Below are positions 14,537-22,385 of a DNA stretch of 44,555 nt, piece by piece. The DNA lies in contig CALYNN010000001.1 in the NCBI GenBank assembly GCA_945221685.1, positions 1 to 44,555 of the forward strand. The letters run 5' to 3'. Every line of letters starts with the position of its first letter. Position 1 is the first letter of the stretch. Under the pieces are notes generated by a model that had not been told where the DNA came from, did not search any database, and worked only from the letters and a program-made list of their open reading frames with translations. Source of the stretch: an uncultured Clostridia bacterium (GTDB lineage Bacteria; Bacillota; Clostridia; Oscillospirales; Acutalibacteraceae). The position numbers and the translations under genes were made by a program.

Positions 14537-17233
14537 TTATTTCTTTTTCTTTTCTGCGGCACGCTGAATTGCCTTTACAATTTCTACAATCGGAATTACG
14601 AGAACCGCCAATGCCAAAGCGGTAGCATATTCTGCAAGACTGATATGAGCAAAATCAAAAGCGTCGGCAAGGAACGGAATATAAATAACTGCTGTTGAAA
14701 GCACAAGGCTCAATGCCATTGCGCCAACAAGATACCAGTTCACACTGCCCATTTTTGCTATTGACTGACGGCGGGAGCGCATATTAAAGGAATGGAATAT
14801 TTCGCTCATTGCAAGAGTAAGGAACGCCATAGTCATACCGTTTTGATGAAGCAGAGGATTGTTTGCATCGTTGACGGCAATTATTTCCGCAAAGGAAAGC
14901 TTTGCGGGCGAAGCCATAATAATGCCTGCAACATAGGCGGCAAGGGTAAGAACGGTTACCATAACGCCCTGATATGCACAGTCAAAGCCCATTCCGCCTG
15001 CAAAAATACCGTCCTTGGAATTACGGGGCTTACGCTTCATAATATCTTTTTCGCCCTTTTCAAGACCGAGAGCAAGTGCCGGGAAGCAGTCTGTAATCAG
15101 GTTAATCCAAAGCAGGTGAACAGGCTCAAACAGGGTAAAGCCAAAGAGGGTTGCAATGAAAATCGAAAGCACCTCGGAAAGATTTGAGGAAAGCAGGAAC
15201 TGAATAGAATTACGAATATTATCGTAAATTCTTCTTCCCTCCTCAACTGCGGAAACGATAGTCGCAAAGTTATCATCGGCAAGAACCATATCGGCAACAT
15301 TTTTTGTTACATCAGTACCTGTAATGCCCATACCTACGCCTATGTCGGCGTTTTTAATTGACGGTGCGTCGTTAACGCCGTCACCTGTCATAGCGGTAAT
15401 CATATTTTTCGCCTTCCAGGTTTTAACAATTCTTACCTTATGCTCAGGCTGAACACGGGCATAAACCGAATATTTTTCAATTTCGGTTAAGAAATCCTCA
15501 TCGCTTATCTTATCAAGCTCGGCGCCTGTTATTGCGCCGGAGGCGTCGCTGATAATTCCCAAATCCTTTGCGATTGCAACTGCCGTATCCTTGTGGTCAC
15601 CTGTTATCATAATAGGTCTTATGCCTGCCTGACGACATTCCTTAATTGCGTCAACAACCTCGGGGCGAACAGGGTCAATCATACCTGTAAGACCAATATA
15701 ACAAAGGTCATGCTCAAGAGCATCTGCCTCCTCGCTTTCGGGCTTTTCGCCGTAGGTGCGCATTGCACAGCAAAGAACGCGGAGCGCCTTATCTGCCATA
15801 GCCTTGTTGTCGGCGGCAATTTCGCTTCTCTTTTCATCTGTCATTGGAAGCTGCTTGCCGTCCTCATAATATGTGGTACATTTTGAAAGAACAATATCCG
15901 GTGCGCCCTTTGTGTATTGAATAAAGCCGTGCTGGGATTGATGAACGGTGCTCATCATTTTTCTTGATGAATCAAAGGGAGCCTCCATTACTCTCGGAAA
16001 AGCTTTTTCAAGGTCATATTTAGGAAGCTCAAGCTTTTGTGCATAGGCTACAAGAGCCGCCTCGGTAGGCTCGCCCTTAACGGTGCCGTCGTCCTGAAGC
16101 TCGGCGTCGCAGCAAAGTGCCATTGCCGAAGCAAGCAGTTTTTCGTCACTGCCCCTGTACTCAACAACAGTCATTTTGTTTTGAGTAAGAGTTCCTGTTT
16201 TATCGGAGCAGATTATTTGAGTACAGCCGAGAGTTTCAACTGCGGTAAGCTGACGGATAACTGCATTTCGCTTGCTCATTTTTGTTACGCCGATAGAAAG
16301 CACGATGGTAACAACGGCGGCAAGTCCCTCGGGAATTGCGGCAACGGCAAGAGAAACGGCTACCATAAAGGTATCAAGCACGGAGCTGAAATTAATAGCC
16401 TCGCCGGTAACGATAGAACGAATTATATCAAAAGCAAATATAAATACGCAGATACCGAGAACGATAAAGGAAAGGATTTTTGAAAGCTGGGCAAGCTTAA
16501 TTTGGAGAGGCGTCTGACCCTCCTCTGCCGTTGCAAGAGCGTCGGCAATTTTACCCATTTCGGTATCCATACCTGTTGCAACAACCACTGCCTTGCCGTG
16601 ACCGTAAACAACATTTGAGCCCATATAGCACATATTTTTTCTGTCGCCAAGGGGTACATCATCACTGCCAAGAGGGTCAATTACTTCTGCCGTTTTGTTA
16701 ACGGGAACAGACTCGCCCGTCAGAGCCGCTTCTTCAATCTTCATTGAAGCGCAGCTGATAATACGGCAGTCGGCGGGAACGGAGTCACCGGCTTCAAGCA
16801 CAACAACATCGCCCACAACCAAATCCTCGGAACGAATATCGGTGAGCTTGCCGTCGCGGATAACCTTTGAGGTGGCGGCGGCTATTTCCTGCAGGGCTTC
16901 AATGGCTTTTTCTGCCTTGCTTTCCTGATAAACACCCAAAACGGCGTTGATGATAACAACAACCATTATGATTATTACATCGGCATAGCCCTCGCCCTCA
17001 CCGCCGATTGCGGCAGTAACAGCGGAAATAACTGCGGCAACAATAAGAATAATAATCATCGGGTCGGCAAGCTGCTTTAAAAACCTGCTGAAAAGAGATT
17101 GCTTTTTAGCCTCGGCAAGCTTGTTTTTGCCGTTTTTTTCAAGCCTGGACGCCGCTTCTGCGGAGCTGATTCCCTCCTCGGAGGAGGAAACTGCCTTCAG
17201 CACATCCTTAAAGCTCTGTAAATATTCTTTCAT
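14537..17233 (-). CDS. P-type Ca2+/Mn2+-transporting ATPase
   Basis: 898 aa, full length for PMCA/SERCA-like bacterial P2-type ATPases. Actuator loop with TGES (ALTGESVPV), M4 PEGL (AAIPEGLAAVV, about 308), phosphorylation site SDKTGTLTQNK with Asp at about 344, KGAPD in the nucleotide domain, and TGDGVNDAPS hinge. Ion-site residues match SERCA at both sites: Glu in PEGL, Asn and Glu in M5 (SSNLSEVL), Asn and Asp in M6 (WINLITDCFPALALG). This points to Ca2+, possibly also Mn2+, export. GGAGAT precedes ATG 17233. The leader carries a manganese riboswitch, so expression should rise with Mn2+, as known for streptococcal and lactococcal homologues. It ends with a Lys-rich tail (RAAEKKKK). Confidence 0.96.
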   Translation of the reverse strand: MKEYLQSFKDVLKAVSSSEEGISSAEAASRLEKNGKNKLAEAKKQSLFSRFLKQLADPMIIILIVAAVISAVTAAIGGEGEGYADVIIIMVVVIINAVLGVYQESKAEKAIEALQEIAAATSKVIRDGKLTDIRSEDLVVGDVVVLEAGDSVPADCRIISCASMKIEEAALTGESVPVNKTAEVIDPLGSDDVPLGDRKNMCYMGSNVVYGHGKAVVVATGMDTEMGKIADALATAEEGQTPLQIKLAQLSKILSFIVLGICVFIFAFDIIRSIVTGEAINFSSVLDTFMVAVSLAVAAIPEGLAAVVTIVLSIGVTKMSKRNAVIRQLTAVETLGCTQIICSDKTGTLTQNKMTVVEYRGSDEKLLASAMALCCDAELQDDGTVKGEPTEAALVAYAQKLELPKYDLEKAFPRVMEAPFDSSRKMMSTVHQSQHGFIQYTKGAPDIVLSKCTTYYEDGKQLPMTDEKRSEIAADNKAMADKALRVLCCAMRTYGEKPESEEADALEHDLCYIGLTGMIDPVRPEVVDAIKECRQAGIRPIMITGDHKDTAVAIAKDLGIISDASGAITGAELDKISDEDFLTEIEKYSVYARVQPEHKVRIVKTWKAKNMITAMTGDGVNDAPSIKNADIGVGMGITGTDVTKNVADMVLADDNFATIVSAVEEGRRIYDNIRNSIQFLLSSNLSEVLSIFIATLFGFTLFEPVHLLWINLITDCFPALALGLEKGEKDIMKRKPRNSKDGIFAGGMGFDCAYQGVMVTVLTLAAYVAGIIMASPAKLSFAEIIAVNDANNPLLHQNGMTMAFLTLAMSEIFHSFNMRSRRQSIAKMGSVNWYLVGAMALSLVLSTAVIYIPFLADAFDFAHISLAEYATALALAVLVIPIVEIVKAIQRAAEKKKK

Positions 17234-17289
17234 CTTTGCATCTCCTGTAAAAAATTTTCAGGGAAAAACCCTCGTATAAAACAAAAGCC

Positions 17290-17313
17290 CGTACATAGCA
17301 AAAACTATGTACG
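17290..17313 (-). terminator. Riboswitch-controlled terminator
   Basis: CGTACATAG and CTATGTACG (17290-17298, 17305-17313) form a 9-bp stem with a six-base loop; on the minus strand TTTTGTTTT follows three bases later. It lies between the aptamer and the ATPase start, so it is the expression platform: terminate without ligand, read through when the aptamer is bound. Confidence 0.8.
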
Positions 17314-17317
17314 AGTC

Positions 17318-17400
17318 TCATTCTTTAAAGCTAAACCAGCCGAAAGGCACGATGTTGATTTAGCTCACACTAACGAATTGTGTGGAATTACTCCCCCGAA
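17318..17400 (-). promoter_or_regulatory. yybP-ykoY manganese riboswitch aptamer
   Basis: On the minus strand the leader reads GGGGGAGTA near the 5' end, then a hairpin CACAC/GTGTG, then a long helix GCTAAA/TTTAGC enclosing TCAACATCGTGCC and GGCTGG, with ATTC/GAAT closing P1. The GGGGAGUA loop and the CAUCGUG-type internal loop are the two conserved parts that meet to bind Mn2+ in this class. P-type cation ATPases are common genes behind it. Recognised from motif and layout; a covariance-model hit to the Rfam yybP-ykoY family would confirm. Confidence 0.8.
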
Positions 17401-17408
17401 TTGCTCAT

Positions 17409-17437
17409 ATTATACCACAAAACCAAAACAGTGTCAA
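17409..17437 (-). promoter_or_regulatory. Consensus promoter of the ATPase gene
   Basis: Minus strand TTGACA (17437-17432), 17-base spacer, TATAAT (17414-17409): a perfect consensus promoter, starting transcription just before the riboswitch. Such a strong promoter fits control exerted after initiation. From here to the next terminator at 17554 I see nothing else. Confidence 0.93.
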
Positions 17438-17524
17438 CGAGAACAATTATCGGTTTGCAACATTTTTATATAATTGTATAAAAACAGTTTGTGCAAAAGA
17501 CTTTAAAAAATTCGCAGAGAGGCA

Positions 17525-17554
17525 AAGAAAAAGGAGACGGCTTGCGCCGTCTCC
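17525..17554 (-). terminator. Terminator after the 36-aa peptide gene
   Basis: GGAGACGGC (17533-17541) and GCCGTCTCC (17546-17554) make a 9-bp GC-rich stem with a four-base loop, followed on the minus strand by TTTTTCTTT. It lies 32 bases after the small gene and ends the surface-protein operon. Confidence 0.93.
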
Positions 17555-17586
17555 CCGGAAATTAATCCTTATTGACTAATTATAAA

Positions 17587-17697
17587 TTAGTCCCAAATGT
17601 TGTTGTCTTCAATCGGGTCCGGAGAAGATGCTGTAAGAACATCAAACTTCGCGAACTCTTCGATTTCAGCAACGGGCTTTGTGTAAATCTCTTTCAT
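17587..17697 (-). CDS. 36-aa peptide of unknown function
   Basis: A small gene with a strong GGAGG site eight bases before ATG 17697 and a terminator just after its TAA. The product starts MKEIYTKPVAEIEEFAKF, continues DVLTASSPDPIEDN and ends NIWD. It is acidic, has no signal peptide, no membrane helix and no Cys. The pattern 'K-P-x-x-E-x-x-E-F ... D-V-(L/I)-T-(A/T)-S' recalls a set of short, mostly unannotated peptides in gut Firmicutes and Bacteroides; that is recollection, not a search. It starts 24 bases after the stop of the 1096-aa surface protein and is surely on its transcript. It could be a leader-type precursor peptide, a secretion or assembly helper, or a regulatory peptide; no modifying enzyme is encoded nearby. 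Confidence 0.85.
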   Translation of the reverse strand: MKEIYTKPVAEIEEFAKFDVLTASSPDPIEDNNIWD

Positions 17698-17721
17698 ATA
17701 CTAATCCTCCATTACCTTAAA

Positions 17722-20700
17722 TTATGCATTTGTGTATGTGTATGTCATAGGATCAGCGTAAGTTACTTGAGTATCACCGTTGCCGTCAACATAAGCTACG
17801 AAAGCACAAGCGGTAACAGTACCGGTCTGAGCTCTTAAGCCGTAGGTTAAGCTAAACTGGTTAGCATTTGTCTTGCAATATACAGCCTTTACGGTTGTAC
17901 CTGTTACATCGTCAAGTGTAACCTCGCCAAGGTCGCCCTTACCGTATACGAAACCGAAGTCTACGCACTTGAAGCCTTCCATTGAACGAGTTGCAAGGAA
18001 TCTTGCCTGGATAGCACCTGTAGTGCCATACTCTTCAACCTTAACATTTGCAACTGCTGGAGCTGTAGCTACTGCAGCCTCGAATACAGGAGTAACAGTA
18101 ATATCAGCACCAACATAGAATGAGTAGGACTCACCATAAGCAGCAACAACGTCGCCAACCTTCCAAGCCTTAGCACCGGAAGCGGTTACAGTTACTCTTG
18201 TATCGTAGTCGATACCGGTTGCAACATCAGCAACATCAGCACCGTTAACGGTGATTGTGCAGTCTGTTGCAGTTACTGTGTAAGTCTTAGCAGCATCCTT
18301 TTCGTATGTTGCAGTTACAGTTGTAGCAGTTTCAAGAAGAGCGATTTGTTCATTTGTAAGTGACCAACCGGTGAATGTGTAGCCGGCACGGGCAGGACCT
18401 GCGGGAGCTTCGATATCAGCACCGGAAGAAACTGTCTGTGTGTCTACAACGTTGCCGTAAGCGTCAACGAATGTTACTGTAAATGAAGTATCGTTAAGAG
18501 CAAATACAGGAGTATATACTACATTAGCAAGAACTGCAGGTGAGAATGTAGCCTCGGTAGAAACAAGAGTTTCGCCGTTAGCCATCCAGCCTACGAATTC
18601 AGCACCGTCAACAGGTGTAGCTTTAAGTGTTACCTTACCGCCTTCCTTAGCGATTCTTACTGTTTTGCCGGATGTAGAATCTACGTCGTTGATTGTTGTA
18701 TGACCCTTGTCTGTAGCTTCAACTGTTACAGTGTAGCTTGGGATAATCGGAAGAACCTGAACATCCTTACTGAGTTCAGCACCGCATTCTTTACATTTTA
18801 CTGTTGTTGTGATAGAACCTGCTGCGTCAACTGTTGCAGGAATAGTAACAACTTCAGGAGCGCCTGGTTTATGACCCGGTGCTTCAAGTTCCTCATTTAC
18901 ACTGGACATCACTTTGTCGCATACTTTACATTTAACTGTTGTGTTCTTTTCACCGTTTTCTGTACATGTAGGCTTCTGGATAATAGTCTCAACAGGATCG
19001 CCTGCTGTATGACCGGTAGCAGGAATTGCTTCTGTATAAGTAGAGCCTGTTTCACCGCAGTTTCTTGTACAGGTGTAAGTTCTTACGCCGTCTTCTTCAC
19101 ACTTAGCTGCTGTTGTTACAACACCGTCTTTTTCGTCAACAATGCCGTCACCGTTAGTGTCAAAGTTATGACCTTTTGCAGCAAGAACTGTCTCAGCAGA
19201 TGTGATTTCGTTAGCGCCTGCAGCGTCTGAGAAGATCTTGTGGCATACTGAGCAGGTGTAGTACTCGAAGTTACCGGCAGTTGTGCAGGTAGGAGCTACT
19301 GCATCTGTCTTATCAAGAGAATGAGGAGCCTTCTCGATTACAGTACCTGTTGCGATAGTCTTCTGACAATCGTTACAGAATGTGTCACCGGTGTAGCCTT
19401 CCTTTGTGCAGGTAGCTTCTTCAGCGTTGATTATTGTTGTGTTAGCGTGAGCACAAGTCTGAACAGGAATTGTTACATCATAATAGTAACCGCAATCATT
19501 ACATGTGTATCTGCCTGTACCCTCTTTATCATAGGTAGCAGATGTAACAACTTCGTATCTGAAGTCGGAGCAAGCCTCTGTTACAACATCATTGCAAACA
19601 GAGCAGGTCTTGCTGTGGTTGCCATGGCCGTCAGAAACCCAATCGCCATAGGTGTGTGCGCCTGTTGCAGCGAGTACTGTTTCTTCGCGAGTAATCTCGA
19701 TTGTGCCGGCAGCGTCAGAGAAGATCTTGCCGCATGCTGAGCAGGTGTAGTACTCGATGTTACCGTCTTTTCCGCAGGTAGCTTCTACAGCATCAGTCTT
19801 TGTAAGGCTGTGGCCTTTTGCAGGTGTGTAATCAGCAACATATGATGGATTGTCGCAAAGTCCGTCTGCAGCATTTTCACAGGTATAGGTAGTATAGCCC
19901 CGCTCTGTGCAGGTAGGAGCTGTAACTACTGCTGAATAGTTGTGAGTATGAGTCGGAGTAGGTGTTGACTTATTCTCGTTTGTGCCGAAATAAGTAATTT
20001 TAGCAGAACCGGGGTTCTCTGAACCGTCAGCACTGTTTACAGTGTTGATAGCATAGGTTGTGTAATCTTCCTGACCTCCACCGTCGTTAAGTCGGCAAAT
20101 GTACTTAGCGCTGTTGAAGCCGGGAATTCTGGTGTTGTCCTTATCATAAACATCAAAGTTGATAGGACCGTCGCCTGTTACCTTGAACATAAATGTTTCA
20201 AGGATAGCAGTGTTCTCGAAGTTATAGCCTTCTGCACCTGTTGTAGGATCAAAGAAAGGTGCGTCTGGATCTGACGAAACGAGAGAAACATTTGTACCTT
20301 CTTTACCTTCAGAAGAAGCAGCAACAGTCATAAAGTAGTTACCGTATGTCAGCTTTGTGTCATCAGGGTCAATACGGCTGTCGTGCCACTCGGTAAGGTC
20401 ACCGGCAATCTCGTTGATTGTTGCGTAGAAAGAGTCTGAACACTGACCGCCAACAACTGCGCCGGCTGCCTGTGCAGTAGCTTTCTCTGTGCCGTCAACC
20501 TCGGTGATACTTCTAAAAGCGTAGTATCTCTTGTTGACTGCGCCGTAGCCGTAAACACCGGCAGGCTCAATATTGTCTGAATAGGTAAGAGCAATATTAC
20601 AGGTAGCAAGTCTTGAAACATTTTCAAGAAGAACTGTTACCATAAAGTAGTCGCCTGCGCCGTAAACATGGTCTTCTGTAGCCGGATCATATCCATAGAA

Positions 20701-21012
20701 TTCAGCAAAGCCATTTGTTTTAGCGGCTGTGAGCTTAAGCTCACCTGTCTTTACATTGTAATCAAGCGGAACACCGTAAAGACCTGCCATACCAAGTGAA
20801 TCCTGTGCGTCGGAATTCTTTGCGGTGTTGTTATTGTATGCGCCTTCACCTGCATAAAGACCGGTGTACACAATATTTGATGCAGTACCGAATCTTAATG
20901 AAATGTTTGGTGAATAGTCGCCGGGGGCAGCCAAGGCTGTGAAAGGAACTGAAGTAAGAACCATAAGCACAGTAAGAATGACTGCAATTGCTTTTTTAAA
21001 TGATTTCTTCAC
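17722..21012 (-). CDS. Secreted protein with His/CxxC repeat array
   Basis: 1096 aa from GTG 21012, with GGGG eight bases upstream, just after the 358-aa gene (17-base gap). Signal peptide (KKAIAVILTVLMVLTSVPFTALA). About residues 30-345 form a beta-rich domain with cohesin-like features (YFMVTVLLENVSRLATCNI, AILETFMFKVTGDGP). About 355-760 hold roughly eight degenerate repeats of 45-55 residues, each with a GH or AH, then (P/A)TC near TxxG, and a CxxC (TCSACG, TCSVCN, TCNDCG, FCNDCQ, TCSVCH, KCKVCD, KCKECG); three Cys and one His per unit could bind a metal or form disulfides. One unit contains a Ca-loop-like FDTNGDGIVDEKD. Next come two or three bacterial-repeat beta domains (GAEFVGWMANGE, AGYTFTGWSLTN) and a C-terminal beta domain (about 985-1096). 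No dockerin or LPXTG. Confidence 0.9.
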   Translation of the reverse strand: MKKSFKKAIAVILTVLMVLTSVPFTALAAPGDYSPNISLRFGTASNIVYTGLYAGEGAYNNNTAKNSDAQDSLGMAGLYGVPLDYNVKTGELKLTAAKTNGFAEFYGYDPATEDHVYGAGDYFMVTVLLENVSRLATCNIALTYSDNIEPAGVYGYGAVNKRYYAFRSITEVDGTEKATAQAAGAVVGGQCSDSFYATINEIAGDLTEWHDSRIDPDDTKLTYGNYFMTVAASSEGKEGTNVSLVSSDPDAPFFDPTTGAEGYNFENTAILETFMFKVTGDGPINFDVYDKDNTRIPGFNSAKYICRLNDGGGQEDYTTYAINTVNSADGSENPGSAKITYFGTNENKSTPTPTHTHNYSAVVTAPTCTERGYTTYTCENAADGLCDNPSYVADYTPAKGHSLTKTDAVEATCGKDGNIEYYTCSACGKIFSDAAGTIEITREETVLAATGAHTYGDWVSDGHGNHSKTCSVCNDVVTEACSDFRYEVVTSATYDKEGTGRYTCNDCGYYYDVTIPVQTCAHANTTIINAEEATCTKEGYTGDTFCNDCQKTIATGTVIEKAPHSLDKTDAVAPTCTTAGNFEYYTCSVCHKIFSDAAGANEITSAETVLAAKGHNFDTNGDGIVDEKDGVVTTAAKCEEDGVRTYTCTRNCGETGSTYTEAIPATGHTAGDPVETIIQKPTCTENGEKNTTVKCKVCDKVMSSVNEELEAPGHKPGAPEVVTIPATVDAAGSITTTVKCKECGAELSKDVQVLPIIPSYTVTVEATDKGHTTINDVDSTSGKTVRIAKEGGKVTLKATPVDGAEFVGWMANGETLVSTEATFSPAVLANVVYTPVFALNDTSFTVTFVDAYGNVVDTQTVSSGADIEAPAGPARAGYTFTGWSLTNEQIALLETATTVTATYEKDAAKTYTVTATDCTITVNGADVADVATGIDYDTRVTVTASGAKAWKVGDVVAAYGESYSFYVGADITVTPVFEAAVATAPAVANVKVEEYGTTGAIQARFLATRSMEGFKCVDFGFVYGKGDLGEVTLDDVTGTTVKAVYCKTNANQFSLTYGLRAQTGTVTACAFVAYVDGNGDTQVTYADPMTYTYTNA

Positions 21013-21029
21013 TTAAAAATCCCCTTTAG

Positions 21030-22106
21030 TTATAAAGTTACATCCGGATAGCTTGTAGCCTTACCATAAATCGCAAGGAAATAAGTAAGGTCTGTTGAAT
21101 CAACAAGCGCATCCCCGTTAAGATCGGCGTAAATATAATAGTTTCCACCATAATAACCAAGGAAATATGTTAAATCGGTAGAATCGACTAACTTATCTGT
21201 GCTGTAATCACAGATAATTACACCGACAGGATCGACTGTTTTCTCTCCTGTAACGGATAATGTAACCTCTCTATCTACGGTTGTTGGACCGGAAATAGTC
21301 ATTGTATAATCTCCTGCAGGAACGCAGGAAAGAGTATAGCTACCGTTTTCGTCTGTAACAGCGCTGGCAACGGTTGTGCCGTTATTGCTTACAGTTACCG
21401 TAATACCGGTTATTCCAACAGAGGAAGCGGTGCCGGTAGAATCTGTAGCAATCATAACCGTACCGGAAATATCAAAGCCGGCAGGTGTAAACACAGGAGA
21501 AATATCATAGGTCATAGGATAGAGTGTGCCCAAATATCCCTCAAATTCTGTGTCAATTGCGTACGCGTTTTCGTAGCCTTCATTATAATTTGTTTGCACA
21601 AATGTTAAATTAGGATTTGTGGAAACGGTAATAAAGGATTCAGCATCCCCTGCCTGGGCAAAGGTCATGCTGACACAGGCAATTAAGGTGCCTGAAGAAT
21701 CTATAGCAGTTGTATCGGCGTTATCGGAAACAAAGCCGAAAACAACATTGCCGCTGTTAAGGACATAGCCCATAGAGGTAACGCCGCTTACAGAGTCGCT
21801 CATCAGCGCAGTCGGCGCCGAAGCACAAGTAACTGAATCTGCAAGAGTAGCGGTAACCTGGAGGGTAGAGATACTTTCTACGCCCTTAATCCAAATTTTC
21901 ACATCATATTCGGAGTCACTGAGCAAATCATTACCATCAACCTCTTGGCCATCCTTTTCATAGGTGAAATAGATGTGAGGTTGCTCAGCTCCAAGCTGAG
22001 CAGCGTAAGAAGTGGAAGGAAGACATAAGATTATTAAAGCAGCGGCAAAAAATGCCGATAAGCTAAGAGCTGCAGCTAATAGCTTCTGCTTAAGCGATAG
22101 AGTCAT
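21030..22106 (-). CDS. Secreted cohesin-like plus dockerin protein
   Basis: 358 aa; AGGAGGAG precedes ATG 22106. Signal peptide 1-35 (LSAFFAAALIILCLPSTSYA). Residues about 40-205 look like a cohesin-type beta sandwich: YDVKIWIKGVESISTLQVTA at the front and GNVVFGFVSDN with GTLIACVSMTF further on, as in the 'LATI.F' strand of cohesins. About 212-290 is a carboxypeptidase-regulatory-like domain (TVTVSNNGTTVASAVTDENG). About 292-347 is a complete dockerin with two F-hands, CDYSTDKLVDSTDLTYFL and ADLNGDALVDSTDLTYFL; Ca ligands sit at loop positions 1, 3, 5, 9 and 12, and the Ser-Thr pair that sets type I specificity occurs in both. Cohesin plus dockerin would make it an adaptor scaffoldin; the cohesin call is tentative. 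It leads the operon with the 1096-aa and 36-aa genes. Confidence 0.88.
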   Translation of the reverse strand: MTLSLKQKLLAAALSLSAFFAAALIILCLPSTSYAAQLGAEQPHIYFTYEKDGQEVDGNDLLSDSEYDVKIWIKGVESISTLQVTATLADSVTCASAPTALMSDSVSGVTSMGYVLNSGNVVFGFVSDNADTTAIDSSGTLIACVSMTFAQAGDAESFITVSTNPNLTFVQTNYNEGYENAYAIDTEFEGYLGTLYPMTYDISPVFTPAGFDISGTVMIATDSTGTASSVGITGITVTVSNNGTTVASAVTDENGSYTLSCVPAGDYTMTISGPTTVDREVTLSVTGEKTVDPVGVIICDYSTDKLVDSTDLTYFLGYYGGNYYIYADLNGDALVDSTDLTYFLAIYGKATSYPDVTL

Positions 22107-22164
22107 AAGCGTCTCCTCCTATAATTTATTTTTCCTCTTAGATAATAAAATATCTTATTGATAA

Positions 22165-22355
22165 TCGGGATTTAGGGGCATAGCTATCGCCTCTAAATAA
22201 AAGCCGTTTGCAAGCCTAATATAATTTTTCGCTCTTCAGCCGACAATAACAGCTTCACCGATATATCCCAGTTGATTAGTAATATTAACGGTTGGAATAG
22301 AACCAACACTCCGAGTAAGCTCCGGCAGAGCCAAGCCCTGCCGGAACCGTTTAGT
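22165..22355 (-). ncRNA. Candidate structured leader RNA
   Basis: The 279-base gap between the 2214-aa stop and the 358-aa start holds several inverted repeats: TCCGGCAG/CTGCCGGA (22321-22328, 22338-22345), GTTGG/CCAAC (22291-22295, 22303-22307), a closing AACGGTT/AACCGTT (22287-22293, 22345-22351), and TTTAGGGGC/GCCTCTAAA (22171-22179, 22189-22197, one mismatch). The first three can fold as a three-way junction on the minus strand. It matches no riboswitch class I know. No T run follows the GC-rich stem, so it is not a plain terminator. Confidence 0.4.
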
Positions 22356-22385
22356 TTTTACGCTATGGATATTACAGCTTAGTAA

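Noticed and set aside
17533..17554. Attachment site or IS end from the GC-rich inverted repeat
   Set aside because: It is a standard terminator: 9-bp stem, short loop, T run on the minus strand just after the peptide gene.
22107..22385. Cyclic di-GMP, cobalamin or SAM riboswitch in the leader of the 358-aa gene
   Set aside because: None of the conserved core motifs of those classes is present; only the generic hairpins listed above.
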